Shown one piece after another: positions 34,032 to 46,081 of a DNA stretch of 64,000 nucleotides (positions are counted from its first letter, which is position 1; every line of letters starts with the position of its first letter). Under the pieces are notes generated by a model. That model had not been told where the DNA came from, did no database searches, and saw nothing but the letters and a program-made list of their open reading frames with translations. Source of the stretch: Primulina eburnea (taxonomy: Eukaryota; Streptophyta; Magnoliopsida; Lamiales; Gesneriaceae); contig NW_027331343.1 in the NCBI RefSeq assembly GCF_022965805.1, positions 1-64,000 of the forward strand, written 5' to 3'. The position numbers and the translations under genes are program-made.

Positions 34032-36939
34032 CAATTTGCCAAGTTTAGCCCATAAAGTATTCCAAAAGTAACTCAAGAATTTAACATCGCGATCAAAAGC
34101 AATAGTCCTAGTTATGCCATGCAACCTAACGACTTCTCTAAAGAACAAATCCGCAATGTTTGAAGCATCATCGGTTTTATGACAAGCTATAAAATGTGTC
34201 ATCTTAGAGAATCTATCCCTAACAACGAAAATAGAATCTCTCCCTTTCTTAGTCCTAGGCAACCCCAAAAATAAAGTCCATAGAAATGTCAATCCAAGTT
34301 CTTTTTAAGAATAGCACGCAAAAGTGTTCCCAAAGTTCTATTGACAATTTCAGTTTGTCCATCCGTTTGAGGATGACAAGTAGTAGAAAACATCAATTTT
34401 GTGTCAAGTTTAGCCCATAAAGTCTCCCAAAAGTAACTCAAGAATTTAACATCGAACCAGAAAAAATAGTCCTAGGCATGCCACGCAACCTAGCGACTTC
34501 TTTAAAGAACAAATCCGCAATGTTTGAAGCATCATCGGTTTTATGACAAGCTATAAAATGTGCCATCTTAGAGAATCTATCCACAACAACCAAAATAGAA
34601 TCCCTCCCCTTCTTAGTCCTAGGCAACCTAAAATAAAGTCCATAGAAATGTCAATCCAAGTTATTTTTAAGAATAGCACGCAAAAGTGTTCCCAAAGTTC
34701 TATTGACAACTTCAGTTTGTCCATCCGTTTGAGGATGACAAGTAGTAGAAAACAACAATTTTGTGCTAAGTTTAGCCCAAAAAGTATTCCAAAAGTAACT
34801 CAAGAATTTAACATCGCGATCAGAAGCAATAGTCCTAGTCATGCCATGCAACCTAACGACTTCTCGAAAGAACAAATCCGCAATGTTTGAACCATCATCG
34901 ATTTTATGACAAGCTATAAAATGTGCCATCTTAGAGAATCTATCCACAACAACAAAAATAGAATCCCTCCCCTTCTTAGTACTAGGCAAACCCAAAATAA
35001 AGTCCATAGAAATATCAATTCAAGTTCTTTTTAAGAATAGCACGCAAAAGTGTTCCCAAAGTTCTATTGACAACTTCAGTTTGTCCATCCGTTTGAGGAT
35101 GACAAGTAGTAGAAAACAACAATTTTGTGCCAAGTTTAGCCCAGAAAGTCTTCCAAAAGTAACTCAATAATTTAACATCGCGACCAGAAACAATAGTCCT
35201 AGGCATGCCATGCAACCTAGCGACTTCTCTAAAGAACAAATCCGCAATGTTTGAAGCATCATCGGTTTTACGACAAGCTATAAAATGTGCCATCTTAGAG
35301 AATCTATCCACAACAAAAAAAATAGAATCCATCCCCTTCTTAGTCCTAGGCAACCCAAAATAAAGTCCATAGAAATGTCAATCCAAGTTCTTTTTAAGAA
35401 TAGCACGCAAAAGTGTTCCAAAGTTCTATTGACAACTTCAGTTTGTCCATCCGTTTGAGGATGACAAGTAGTAGAAAACAACAATTTTGTGCCAAGTTTA
35501 GCACATAAAGTCTTCCAAAAGAAACTCAAGAATTTAACATCGCGATCAGAAGCAATAGTCCTAGTCATGCCATGCAACCTAAGGACTTCTCTAAAGAACA
35601 AATCCGCAATGTTTGAAGCATCATCGGTTTTATGACAAGCTATAAAATGTGCCATCTTAGAGAATCTATCCACAACAACAAAAATAGAATCCCTCCCCTT
35701 CTCAGTCCTAGGCAAACCAAAATAAAGTCAATATAAATGTCAATCCAAGTTCTTTTTAAGAATAGCACGCAAAAGTGTTCCTAAAGTTGTATTGACAACT
35801 TCAGTTTGTCCATCCGTTTGAGGATGGCAAGTAGTAGAAAACTACAATTGTGTGCCAAGTTTAGCCCATAAAGTATTCCAAAAGTAACTCAAGAATTTAA
35901 CATCGCGATCAAAAGCAAAAGTCCTAGTTATGCCATGCAACCTAACGACTTCTCTAAGGAACAAATCCGCAATGTTTGAAGCATCATCGGTTTTATGACA
36001 AGCTATAAAATGTACCATCTTAGAGAATCTATCCACAACAACGAAAATAGAATCCCTCCCTTTCTTAGTCCTAGGCAACCCCAAAATAAAGTCCATAGAA
36101 ATGTCAATCCAAGTTCTTTTTAAGAATAGCACGCAAAAGTGTTCCCAAAGTTCTATTGACAACTTCAGTTTGTCCATTCGTTTGAGGATGACAAGTAGTA
36201 GTAAACAACAATTTTGTGCCAAGTTTAGCCCAGAAAGTCTTCCAAAAGTAACTCAATAATTTAACATCGCGACCAGAAACAATAGTCCTAGGCATGCCAT
36301 GCAACCTAGCGAATTCTCTAAAGAACAAATCCGCAATGTTTGAAGCATCATCGGTTTTATGACAAGCTATAAAATGTGCCATCTTAGAGAATCTATTCAC
36401 AACAACGAAAATAGAATCCCTCCCTTTCTTAGTCCTAGTCAACTCCAAAATAAAGTCCATAGAAATGTCAATCCAAGTTCTTTTTAAGAATAGCACGCAA
36501 AAGTGTTCCCAAAGTTCGATTGACAACTTCAGTTTGTCCATCCGTTTGAGGAGGACAAGTAGTAGAAAACAACAATTTTGTGCCAAGTTTAGCACATAAA
36601 GTCTTCCAAAAGTAACTCAAGAATTTAAAATCGCGATCAGAAGCAATAGTCCTAGTCATGCCATGCAACCTAACAACTTCTCTAAAGAACAAATCCGCAA
36701 TGTTTGAAGCATCATCGGTTTTATGACAAGCTATAAAATGTGCCATCTTAGAGAATCTATCCACAACAACGAAAATAGAATCCCTCCCTTTCTTAGTCCT
36801 AGGCAACCCCAAAATAAAGTCCATAGAAATGTCAATCCAAGTTCTTTTTAAGAATAGCACGCAAAAGTGTTCCCAAAGTTCTATTGACAACTTCAGTTTG
36901 TCCATCCGTTTGAGGATGACAAGTAGTAGAAAACAACAA
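34032..36939 (-). repeat. Higher-order repeat unit 3
   Basis: The third copy has the same marker order: gaaccagaaaa at 34452, agaaatatcaattc near 35010, aagcaaaagtcc near 35913 and gaggaggacaag near 36550. It carries private changes such as a gaattctct variant near 36310, which is shared with unit 4 near 38490 and with segment 1 near 5713. These changes show the order in which units were copied. Confidence 0.85.
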
Positions 36940-38924
36940 TTTTGCCAAGTTTAGCCCATAAAGTATTCCAAAAGTAACTCAAGAATTTAACATCGCGATC
37001 AAAAGCAAAGTCCTAGTTATGCCATGCAACCTAACGACTTCTCTAATGAACAAATCCGCAATGTTTGAAGCATCATCGGTTTTATGACAAGCTATAAAAT
37101 GTGTCATCTTAGAGAATCTATCCACAACAACGAAAATAGAATCTCTCCCTTTCTTAGTCCTAGGCAACCCCAAAATAAAGTCCATAGAAATGTCAATCCA
37201 AGTTCTTTTTAAGAATAGCACGCAAAAGTGTTCCCAAAGTTCTATTGAAAATTTCAGTTTGTCCATCCGTTTGAGGATGACAAGTAGTAGAAAACATCAA
37301 TTTTGTGTCAAGTTTAGCCCATAAAGTCTTCCAAAAGTAACTCAAGAATTTAACATCGAACCAGAAAAAATAGTCCTAGGCATGCCACGCAACCTAGCGA
37401 CTTCTTTAAAGAACAAATCCGCAATGTTTGAAGCCATCATCGATTTTATGACAAGCTATAAAATGTGCCATCTTAGAGAATCTATCCACAACAACAAAAA
37501 TAGAATCCCTCCCCTTCTTAGTACTAGGCAAACCCAAAATAAAGTCCATAGAAATATCAATTCAAGTTCTTTTTAAGAATAGCACGCAAAAGTGTTCCCA
37601 AAGTTCTATTGACAACTTCAGTTTGTCCATCCGTTTGAGGATGACAAGTAGTAGAAAACAACAATTTTGTGCCAAGTTTAGCACATAAAGTCTTCCAAAA
37701 GAAACTCAAGAATTTAACAACGCGATCAGAAGCAATAGTCCTAGTCATGCCATGCAACCTAAGGACTTCCCTAAAGAACAAATCCGCAATGTTTGAAGCA
37801 TCATCGGTTTATTACAAGCTATAAAATGTGCCATCTTAGAGAATCTATCCACAACAACAAAAATAGAATCCCTCCCCTTCTCAGTCCTAGGCAAACCAAA
37901 ATAAAGTCAATATAAATGTCAATCCATGTTCTTTTTAAGAATAGCACGCAAAAGTGTTCTTAAAGTTGTATTGACAACTTCAGTTTGTCCATCCGTTTGA
38001 GGATGGCAAGTATTAGAAAACTACAATTGTGTGCCAAGTTTAGCCCATAAAGTATTCCAAAAGTAACTCAAGAATTTAACATCGCGATCAAAAGAAAAAG
38101 TCCTAGTTATGCCATGCAACCTAACGACTTCTCTAAAGAACAAATCCGCAATGTTTGAAGCATCATCGGTTTTATGACAAGCTATAAAATGTGTCATCTT
38201 AGAGAATCTATCCACAACAACGAAAATAGAATCCTCTCCCTTTCTTAGTCCTAGGCAACCCCAAAATAAAGTCCATAGAAATGTCAATCCAAGTTCTTTT
38301 TAAGAATAGCACGCAAAAGTGTTCCCAAAGTTCTGTTGACAACTTCAGTTTGTCCATTCGTTTGAGGATGACAAGTAGTAGTAAAACAACAATTTTGTGC
38401 CAAGTTTAGCCCAGAAAGTCTTCCAAAAGTAACTCAAGAATTTAACATCGCGACCAGAAACAATAGTCCTAGGCATGCCATGCAACCTAGCGAATTCTCT
38501 AAAGAACAAATCCGCAATGTTTGAAGCATCATCGGTTTTATGACAAGCTATAAAATGTGCCATCTTAGAGAATATATCCACAACAACGAAAATAGAATTC
38601 CCTCCCTTTCTTAGTCCTAGTCAACTCCAAAATAAAGTCCATAGAAAATGTCAATCCAAGTTCTTTTAAGAATAGCCACGCAAAGTGTTTCCCAAAGTTC
38701 TATTGACAATTTCAGTTTGTCCATCCGTTTGAGGATGACAAGTAGTAGAAAACATCAATTTGTGTCAAGTTTATCCCATAAAGTCTTCCAAAAGTAACTC
38801 AAGAATTTAACATCGAACCAGAAAAAATAGTCCTAGGCATGCCACGCAACCTAGCGACTTCTTTAAAAGAACAAATCCGCAATGTTTGAAGCATCATCGG
38901 TTTTATGACAAGCTATAAAATGTA
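36940..38924 (-). repeat. Shortened, rearranged higher-order repeat unit 4
   Basis: This unit begins like the others but has lost monomers. Near 37434 a hybrid gaagccatcatcgatt joins two monomer types normally one monomer apart. Near 37550-37700 the agaaatatcaattc monomer runs straight into the agcacataaag/aaaagaaactc monomer, skipping another. The gaaccagaaaa variant recurs after only 1457 bp (37358 to 38815, four monomers). Single-base indels also rise here, so part of the disorder may be sequencing error. The unit is cut at 38924. Confidence 0.75.
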
Positions 38925-39782
38925 TTGGTGTTATTTAGGATTATTGTTGTAGGTGGTGTACCAAGAGCTTATTTGAGGTGTTCTATTGGTAGTAAGTGGA
39001 ATTTCATCCTTTTTGCTCACATGATATTATATGTATTGTGTTTTTAAGGTTTCAAAGTGTTATTCCCTTCCATTGATCCATTGCTATGTATTCATTTCAT
39101 TGATTATCTATTGGAGGCATTGTATGGCTCACCATTTTATAAGGGAATACAAGAAATATATGAGATTGCGAAACGACGGCCTTAAATGCTATTGAGAATT
39201 CAAATGTTTTATTATTATCATAGCCATGGCATTGCATGCAATTAGATGATCATCGACCATAGGCTTTTATCCCCTCACAGTTATCGATTTATATCGATGG
39301 GATATTGGCAACCACAGTCACAGATACTATTGATATCAATCCAACCATAGAAAAGAGAAATACCATCGTTTTGCTATCTATTGCCATTGCTATTGCTACA
39401 GTTATTGCTACGTTTCATGTTTCAGGTCGATGGTATTTATGATTTAAAAGCCATGTTTTACAGTGTATACTATGTATCATTGCTATGTAAGAGTTCCACT
39501 TGCTGAGATTTATTCTCATTTCAGTTATTTTCATGTGATGCAGATAGACGACGGACCGGGACGTTGACTGTGGATGGGGGTCATATGCATACGAAGATTG
39601 GAAGGATGATTATTTTGTACCATTTGTACATGATCACACTAATGATATTTTGTATTTTGTTATGTCTTGGAATGATCATGTTGTATTTTTGTAAACACTT
39701 TATGAAATGTATTTTGAAACTCCTTCCATTTGAAAGAAATATTAATTCGCTGTATTTTAATTGTATCGGGTCAGGGTGTCCA
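38925..39782 (+). repeat. Tekay 5' LTR fragment
   Basis: The last 858 bp or so of the LTR, joined abruptly to satellite at gctataaaatgt/attggtg. It ends ...cagggtgtcca, one base short of the usual gtgtcaca. Confidence 0.88.
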
Positions 39783-39787
39783 TTTAG

Positions 39788-39799
39788 TGGTATCAGAGC
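39788..39799 (+). promoter_or_regulatory. Primer-binding site, left Tekay copy
   Basis: TGGTATCAGAGC lies five bases (TTTAG) after the LTR, as in the intact copy. Confidence 0.87.
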
Positions 39800-39912
39800 G
39801 GTGTTCTTCGGCCAATGCATGACTTCGTCTACTTTCAACTGTCCGGGTATGTTTTCTTGCATCTATCCATTGTTATATTTATTGATTGGTGTCTTGTGAG
39901 CAATTGTAGAGT

Positions 39913-42900
39913 ATGCCTCCTAAGCGTAAGGCGGTAGGGGTGAGGATAGTTCTTCCTCGAGAGTTGTCGACGAGTTCGGCAAGTTGCTTAAGGAGCAGGC
40001 TAAGGTGCATAGCGATCAGATTCAGCAGTTTGCTCCGATTGCAGGAGCAGGTCAGGGTCGAGGCCAGTGAGAGGTCAAGTTGCTCAGGCCGTTGGCACTG
40101 ATGCCGTCTTTTCTGCTTTCAGAGAATGGATCCACCGGATTCGCAGGTAGCACCGATCCTCTAGTTGCTGTCGAGTGGGTCAAGCGCTTGAAGCTATCTT
40201 TGATCATCTCCAGTACGAGGATAAAGACAGGATTAGCTGTGCAGTGTTCATGTTGGTTAAGGCTGCCCGCCATTTGGTGGAATGCTACGAAAGTTGGAGT
40301 TGATGTTGCGACACTGAAGTGGTCAGAGTTCACTGACTTGTTCTACGACAAGTATTTCCCCGACGCACTTCGAGCAAGGAAGGTTACGGAGTTCTTGGAA
40401 CTTAGACAGGGGAGCTTGGATGTTGGCCAGTATTTCTGAAGTTTGAGGAAGGTTGCCTATTTGCTCCGTATATGCTTCGAACGACAGGACAGGGCGCTCT
40501 TTCATTCGAGGCCTTAGAGCGGAGATTCGTCGTGATATCAACATGTCCAAGCTGTTACTTTCAGGAGATTGTATCCAAAGCTTTGTTGGCCGAGCAGGAT
40601 GAGAAGGACTTGCCCGGAGAGGCAAAGAGGCACCAGGCCATTGTCAGGAGGCCAGGGTTCTAATCAGAGGGGCAGGGATCGTTTCAAGGGCAAGGGCAAG
40701 ATGGAGTCGAGTCCTAGACCTCCGCCAGTTCAGTTCCATTTGATCCTGAGAAGCCGCAGTGTCCAAAGTGTGGTAAGCATCATCGAGGAGAGTGCAGTTG
40801 GGCACTCATACTTGTTTTCGTTGTGGCGCGGCAGGCCACGTTGCCAGGAATTGCCCGGGGGAGATAGCCAAGGGAAGGTGCAGGGTCGTATCTTTTCCAT
40901 GAGAAGGAAGGATAATCGTGATTTCATTGATCCTTGTACTATTTTGATTTCAGGCAGAGTAGCTACTACTTTGATTGATACGGTGCTACTCATTCTTTAG
41001 TTGTGAATTATTTTGAGATCTTTGGGTATAGTTCCTTCTTCTTCCCCTTCATCTTAATGTTGTTTTGCCTTCGGGGGACGTGTTGTGCCCGACATCGATT
41101 GTCTTTGCGTGCCCTGTTCGTATTGAGGAGCGAGTTGTCTTCGCTGATTTGATTGTTATCCCTATGGTTGCTTTCGTTACGTTATTTGGCATGGATTGGC
41201 TTTCGACTTACCGTGCAGTTATCGATTTGTGTGCTAAGAAGGTGACTTTTGCAGTGATGGCCAGGAGGAGCGCTCGCCAGTGCAGGTACTTCGCTGGTCC
41301 TTCCTTTTATTTCTTGTCTTGAGGCTGAGAGATTGTTGTGTAGAGGTTGCGATGGATTTCTTGCTTCTATTGTGGGATGTTTATAGATTGATTAAGTTGA
41401 ATGTAGATGATATTGATGTGTAGGGAGTTTGCTGATGTGTTTGAGATGATGTTCCGGGTTTGCCGCCGGTAGGGATGTTGAGTTTATGATCGATTTAGCT
41501 CCAGGTACGGTTCCTATCTCTAAGGCTCCGTACAGGATGGCCCCTACCAGATGAAGGAGTTGAGACTCAGTTGCAGGATCTTTTAGACAAAGGCTTATTC
41601 GTCCGAGTTCTTCGCCTTGGGGAGCTCCGGTTCTGTTTGTCAAGAAGAAGGATGGTTCCTTGCGGCGTGTTCGGTATCGACTAAGGGAGCTCAACAAAGT
41701 GACTGTCAAGAACAAGTATCCGTTGCCTCGGATAGTGATTTGTTTGATCAGCTCCATGTGCCACTGTGTTCTCGAAGATTGATCTTCGGTCTGGCTACTA
41801 TCAGTTGAAGGTTAGGGAGTCTGATATCCCTAAGACAGCTTTCCGGACCAGGTATGGTCACTGAGTTTCTTGTCATGTCTTTTGGGTTGACCAATGCCCC
41901 TTCAATCTTCATGGACCTGATGAACCGTGTGTTCAAGCCTTATCTGGATAGCTTCGTCATTGTCTTCATTGACGATATCTTGATCTATTCCAAGACCAGA
42001 GAGTTCATGCCGAGATCTCAGAGTTGTTCTTCAGTTGTTGCGAGAGAAGAGGTTGTTTGCCAAGCTGAAGAAGTGTGAGTTGTGCTGATCAGATTTCTTT
42101 TCTAGGCCATTTTGTTTCGAGAGATGGCATTGCTGTTGATCCATGAAGATAGAGGCGATTCAGAGTTGGCCTATTCCTACCACTGTTCAGAGGTTCGCAG
42201 TTTCCTTGTTTGGCAGGTTACTATCGTCGTTTCATTTCAGTTTCTCCAAGATTGCCCTGCCATTGTCCAATCTGACGAGAAGACTGTGAAGTTCGAGTGG
42301 TCTATTGTTGCCAGAGTGCATTTCAGGAGTTGAAGGACAGATTGACGACAGCTTCTGTTCTTTCTTTGCCCATGGTTCAGAGGACTTTGTGGTCTATACC
42401 GATGCGTCGAAGGAGGCCTTGGTGCAGTGTGATGCAGCGAGGTAAGGTCATTGCCTATGCGTCTCGCCAGTTGAAGGATTATGAGAAGAATTATCCGCGC
42501 ACGATTTGGAGCTTGCAGCTGTGGTTTTCGCCCTTAGATTTGGAGACTTATCTGTATGGCGAAAAGTGTGAGTCTTCACAGACCACAAGAGTTTGAAGTA
42601 TCTGTTCTCGCAGAAAGAGCTCAATATGCGACAGAGGAGGTGGTTAGAGCTGGTCAAGGATTATGATGTGGCCATCAGCTATCACCCAGGGAAGGCGAAT
42701 GTGGTGGTGATGCTTTGAGCCGCAAATCGAGTGCTTCTTTGAGTCTTTGATTCAGAGACCATTGTTGATGGATTTGCAGAGAGAGGAGATTGATCTAGTG
42801 ATTCCAGGTACCATTGCTCGCTTTTCAGCGTTGGTCATTCGATCTACTTTGACGGACAGGATCCGTAGAGAGCAGTCGACTGATTTCAGTTGACAGAGTT

Positions 42901-44259
42901 GAGAGCTAGAGCTGAGTGCGAGGGAATTCAGAGTTTAGTCTGAATGGTGATGGTTTGGTAACTTTCAGAGGCCGTATTTGTGTTCCTTCTGGCGACGATA
43001 TTCGTAGAGACGTCTTGACAGAGGCTCATACCGCACCTTATTCGATTCATCCAGGCAGTACGAAGATGTATCAGGATCTTCGTCACTTTACTGGTGCCAG
43101 GTATGAAGAAAGTATTGCTTTGTTCATTTCTCCGTGCTTACTTGTCAGCAGGTTAAGATTGAGCATCAGAGACCTGCTGGGACATTGCTATCTTTGCCAT
43201 TCCTCAGTGGAAGTGGGAGCACATCACCATGGATTTCGTGACTGGTCTGCCCAGAGTTCAGAGGGGTTATATCATTTGGGTCATTGTTGATAGATTGACC
43301 AAGTCGGCTCATTTTCTCCCAGTCAAGACGACGTATTCGATGTCTCAGTATGCCGAGGACTACATTGCCGAGATTGTTAGACTTCATGGTGTGCCCGTGT
43401 CGATTGTGTCTGATCGTGACCCTAGATTTACCTCCGAGTTTTTGAAGAGTCTTCACAGGCTTTGGGTTCTCGATTAGCTTTCAGTCGCTTATCATCCTCA
43501 GAGCGACGGTCAGTCAGAGAGAGTCATTCAGATTCTGGAGGATATGCTCAGAGCTTGTACTATTGACTATTCTGGTAGTTGGGATTCTAAGCTGCCACTT
43601 GTGGAGTTCACGTACAACAATAGCTACCAGGCGACGATTGGCATGGCACCGTATGAGGCACTTTATGGCAGGAAGTGCAGATCCCCTTTGTTTTGGGATG
43701 AGGTTGGAGAGAGGAAGATGTTGGGTCCCGAGTTGGTCCAGCAGACTGCCGATGTTGTTGCAGTTATCAGAGAGAGGATGAAGACTGCTCAGTCGAGGCA
43801 GAAGAGTTATGCAGATGTTCGTCGCAGACCTTTGAAGTCGAGGTTGGCGATCATGTTTTTCTGAAGATAGCACCTCTCAAGGGTGTGATGAGATTTGGCA
43901 AGAAGGGCAAGTTGAGCCCTAGATCTTGGTCCATTTCGAGATATTGGCAGAGTTGGTGACCGAGCCTACAGATTAGCCCTACCGCCCGATCTTGACAGAG
44001 TCCATAATGTGTTCACGTATCGATGCTCAGATAGTATTTCAGATCCTTCCCATGTTTCTTCGCCACGAGCCATTGGACTTGACGCCGAATTTGACTTACC
44101 AAGAGATTCCGGTCCAGATTTTGGATCGCACTGTCAGAGTATTGAGAACAAAGAGATCGGCATCGTTAAGTCCTTTGGAGGAACCATTTGATCGAGGAGG
44201 CTACGTGGGAACCAGAGACTGAGATGAGAGAGAGGTATCCTGAGTTGTTCGTGCCGTGA
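39913..44259 (+). pseudogene. Tekay gag-pol, frameshifted copy
   Basis: It has the same start (ATGCCTCCTAAGCG) and stop (GTGCCGTGA) as the intact polyprotein at 53220-57644, but is 78 bp shorter and broken into many frames. Recognisable pieces include gag residues (40080-40439), the RT stretch [26 protein letters not shown]...[11 protein letters not shown] at 41854-42000, integrase [13 protein letters not shown] at 43229 and [20 protein letters not shown] at 43614-43675. Base substitutions are few; most differences are one-base deletions spread evenly. That pattern looks more like uncorrected long-read error than decay, so whether this copy is really dead is uncertain. Confidence 0.88.
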
Positions 44260-44263
44260 CGTC

Positions 44264-44299
44264 AATTTCGAGGACGAAATTCCTCTAAGGAGGGGAGAT
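44264..44299 (+). promoter_or_regulatory. Tekay hairpin plus polypurine tract, left copy
   Basis: AATTTCG (44264-44270), AGGA loop, CGAAATT (44275-44281), then taaggaggggagat before the 3' LTR. It is identical to 57649-57684. Confidence 0.85.
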
Positions 44300-45885
44300 T
44301 GTAATAGCCGAGCCCGGTGTACGGTATGGTTTAAGCTTTATTGTGTTAATTGGGTTTATGATTAGTCGTTATATGTTTGTTTTGGGCTATATAGTAGTTG
44401 GTTATTATTTATTTGAGGATTAGTTGGTTGTTGATTGTTCGTTTCAGCGTTTCGGATCGATTTGTTGAGTTTGTACTGTTCATTGCCGTGAGTAGAGTGC
44501 CCCGCGCTCTAGATGAGTGCCCCCGCGTGACTTTCATCATTTGGCATTTTGAGGGCCGTGGCATGACCGCACCCGCGGCAGTGCAAGGACCGCACCCGCG
44601 GTGTGCACCGCACCCGCGGTAATTGTAGCACCGCACCCGCGGTGATCGTGCATGAGAATTATTTTGGTATGCCGAGAGCTGGCCCACCCGCGGGCTTGTG
44701 TTGGCGCACCCGCGGTGTAGTATGGGCGAGTTTTTAAGTCACTTTTTGGGTTGTTGGCCATACCTTATCCTATTCCTTCTCTTCTTTACCGATTTTCTCT
44801 CCATTGGCAAGGGTTTTCATCCATTTCTTTAGCTTCCTACCTTGATTTTGGAGTTATTTGGATTTCCGACTTGAGATCATCGTTCTCCGTGGTATAAGGA
44901 AGCTTGGTAAGTTTTTGGTGCGATTCTAACGAGGTTTTGAGTTAAGGGTTATTTTGGATTTGATGTTTGAGTTGTTAATGGATTATTTGGCTTGTACTTG
45001 TGGATCTAGAGTTTATTGGTGTTATTTATGGATTATTGTTGTAGGTGGTGTACCAAGAGCTTATTTTAGGTGTTCTATTGGTAGTAGTGGAATTTCATCC
45101 TTTTTTCACATGATATTATATGTATTGTGTTTTTAAAGGTTTCAAAGTGTTTATCCCTTCCATTGATCCATTGCTATGTATTCATTCATTGATTATCTAT
45201 TGGAGGCATTGTATGTCTCACCATTGTTTAAAGGGAATACAAGAAATATTTGAGATTGCGAAACGACGGCCTTAAATGCTATTGAGAATTCAAATGTTTT
45301 ATTGGATTGATTTATCATAGCCATGGCATTGCATGCATTAGATGATCATCGACCATAGGCTTTTATCCCCTCACAGTTTCGTTTATATCGATGGGATTTG
45401 GCAACCCACAGTCACAGATACTATTGATATCAATCCAACCATGAAAAGAAAAATACCATCGTTTTTGCTATCTATTGCCATTGCTATTGCTACAGTTATT
45501 TGCTACGTTATTCATGTTTCAGAGTCGATGGTATTTATGATTTAAAAGCCATGTTTTACAGTGTATACTATGTATCTTGCTATGTAAGAGTTCCACTTGC
45601 TGAGATTTATTCTCATTTCAGTTATTTTCATGTGATGCAGTAAGAGCGACGGACCGGGACGTTGACTGTGGATGGGGGTCATATGCATACGAAGATTGGA
45701 AGGATGATTATTGTTACCACTTTGTAACATGATCACACTAATGATATTTTGTATTTGTTATGTCATTGGAATGAACATGTTGTTATTGTTAAACACTTTT
45801 ATGAAATGTATTTTGAAACTCCTTCCATTTGAAAGAAAATATTAAATTCCGCTGTATTTTAATTGTATCGGGTCAGGGTGTCACA
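44300..45885 (+). repeat. Tekay 3' LTR, left copy
   Basis: It starts TGTAATAGCCGAGCC and ends GTGTCACA. At 1586 bp it is about 30 bp shorter than 57685-59301, again through scattered small deletions. It carries the CCGCACCCGCGGTG repeats at about 44568-44720. Confidence 0.9.
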
Positions 45886-45890
45886 GGTTC

Positions 45891-46081
45891 CTCTAGCTCC
45901 AGCAGTCCTAGTCCCACGATACTGGAGTGTATTGCAGGACTTGCGGTGGGAGACACCTCACAGAGCAATGCCAGGGAGTATCTGTAGTTGCCATATCTGC
46001 AGACAGCGAGGGCATTTTGCTAGAGTGTGTCCTCAGAAGGGTCCCAAAGATTCTGGGGAGCAGGACCATCGGGTGGAATGC
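45891..46081 (+). pseudogene. Family 1B gag 3' fragment, left copy
   Basis: The zinc-knuckle end of gag after the Tekay insertion: a HICRQRGHFARVC knuckle at about 45992-46030 preceded by a frameshifted first knuckle. It is the counterpart of 59307-59505. The gag 5' part that should lie left of this Tekay copy is deleted. Confidence 0.82.

Larger units (their letters stand above)
27876..38924 (-). repeat. Integrase-core satellite, array segment 2 (about 30 monomers, HOR-organised)
   Basis: This is the same 364-bp minus-strand integrase-core monomer as segment 1, in the same orientation. It resumes at a tagcacataaag motif directly after an inverted LTR and stops at gctataaaatgt, where Tekay LTR sequence begins. 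Many monomers hold open frames of 112-163 codons. Monomer variants recur in fixed order about every 2905 bp, that is, eight monomers: the short acaatttgccaag variant is at about 28223, 31128, 34032 and 36940, and the gaaccagaaaa variant at about 28643, 31547, 34452 and 37358. The last two kilobases are rearranged and indel-rich. Confidence 0.95.
38925..45885 (+). mobile_element. Truncated Tekay/Del element, left copy
   Basis: This copy matches the intact element at 51476-59301 but starts inside its 5' LTR (38925 corresponds to about 52209). It has LTR fragment 38925-39782, primer-binding site 39788, gag-pol pseudogene 39913-44259, hairpin and polypurine tract 44264-44299, and 3' LTR 44300-45885. 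The 3' flank GGTTCCTCTAGC is the same flank as for the right copy, so both are descendants of one insertion. Differences are mainly single-base losses. Confidence 0.9.

Noticed and set aside
45342..45545. A small protein with a hydrophobic stretch (SFLLSIAIAIATVICYVI) that looks like a signal peptide
   Set aside because: It lies inside a Tekay LTR, and the intact LTR copies at 52 kb and 58 kb do not keep the frame.
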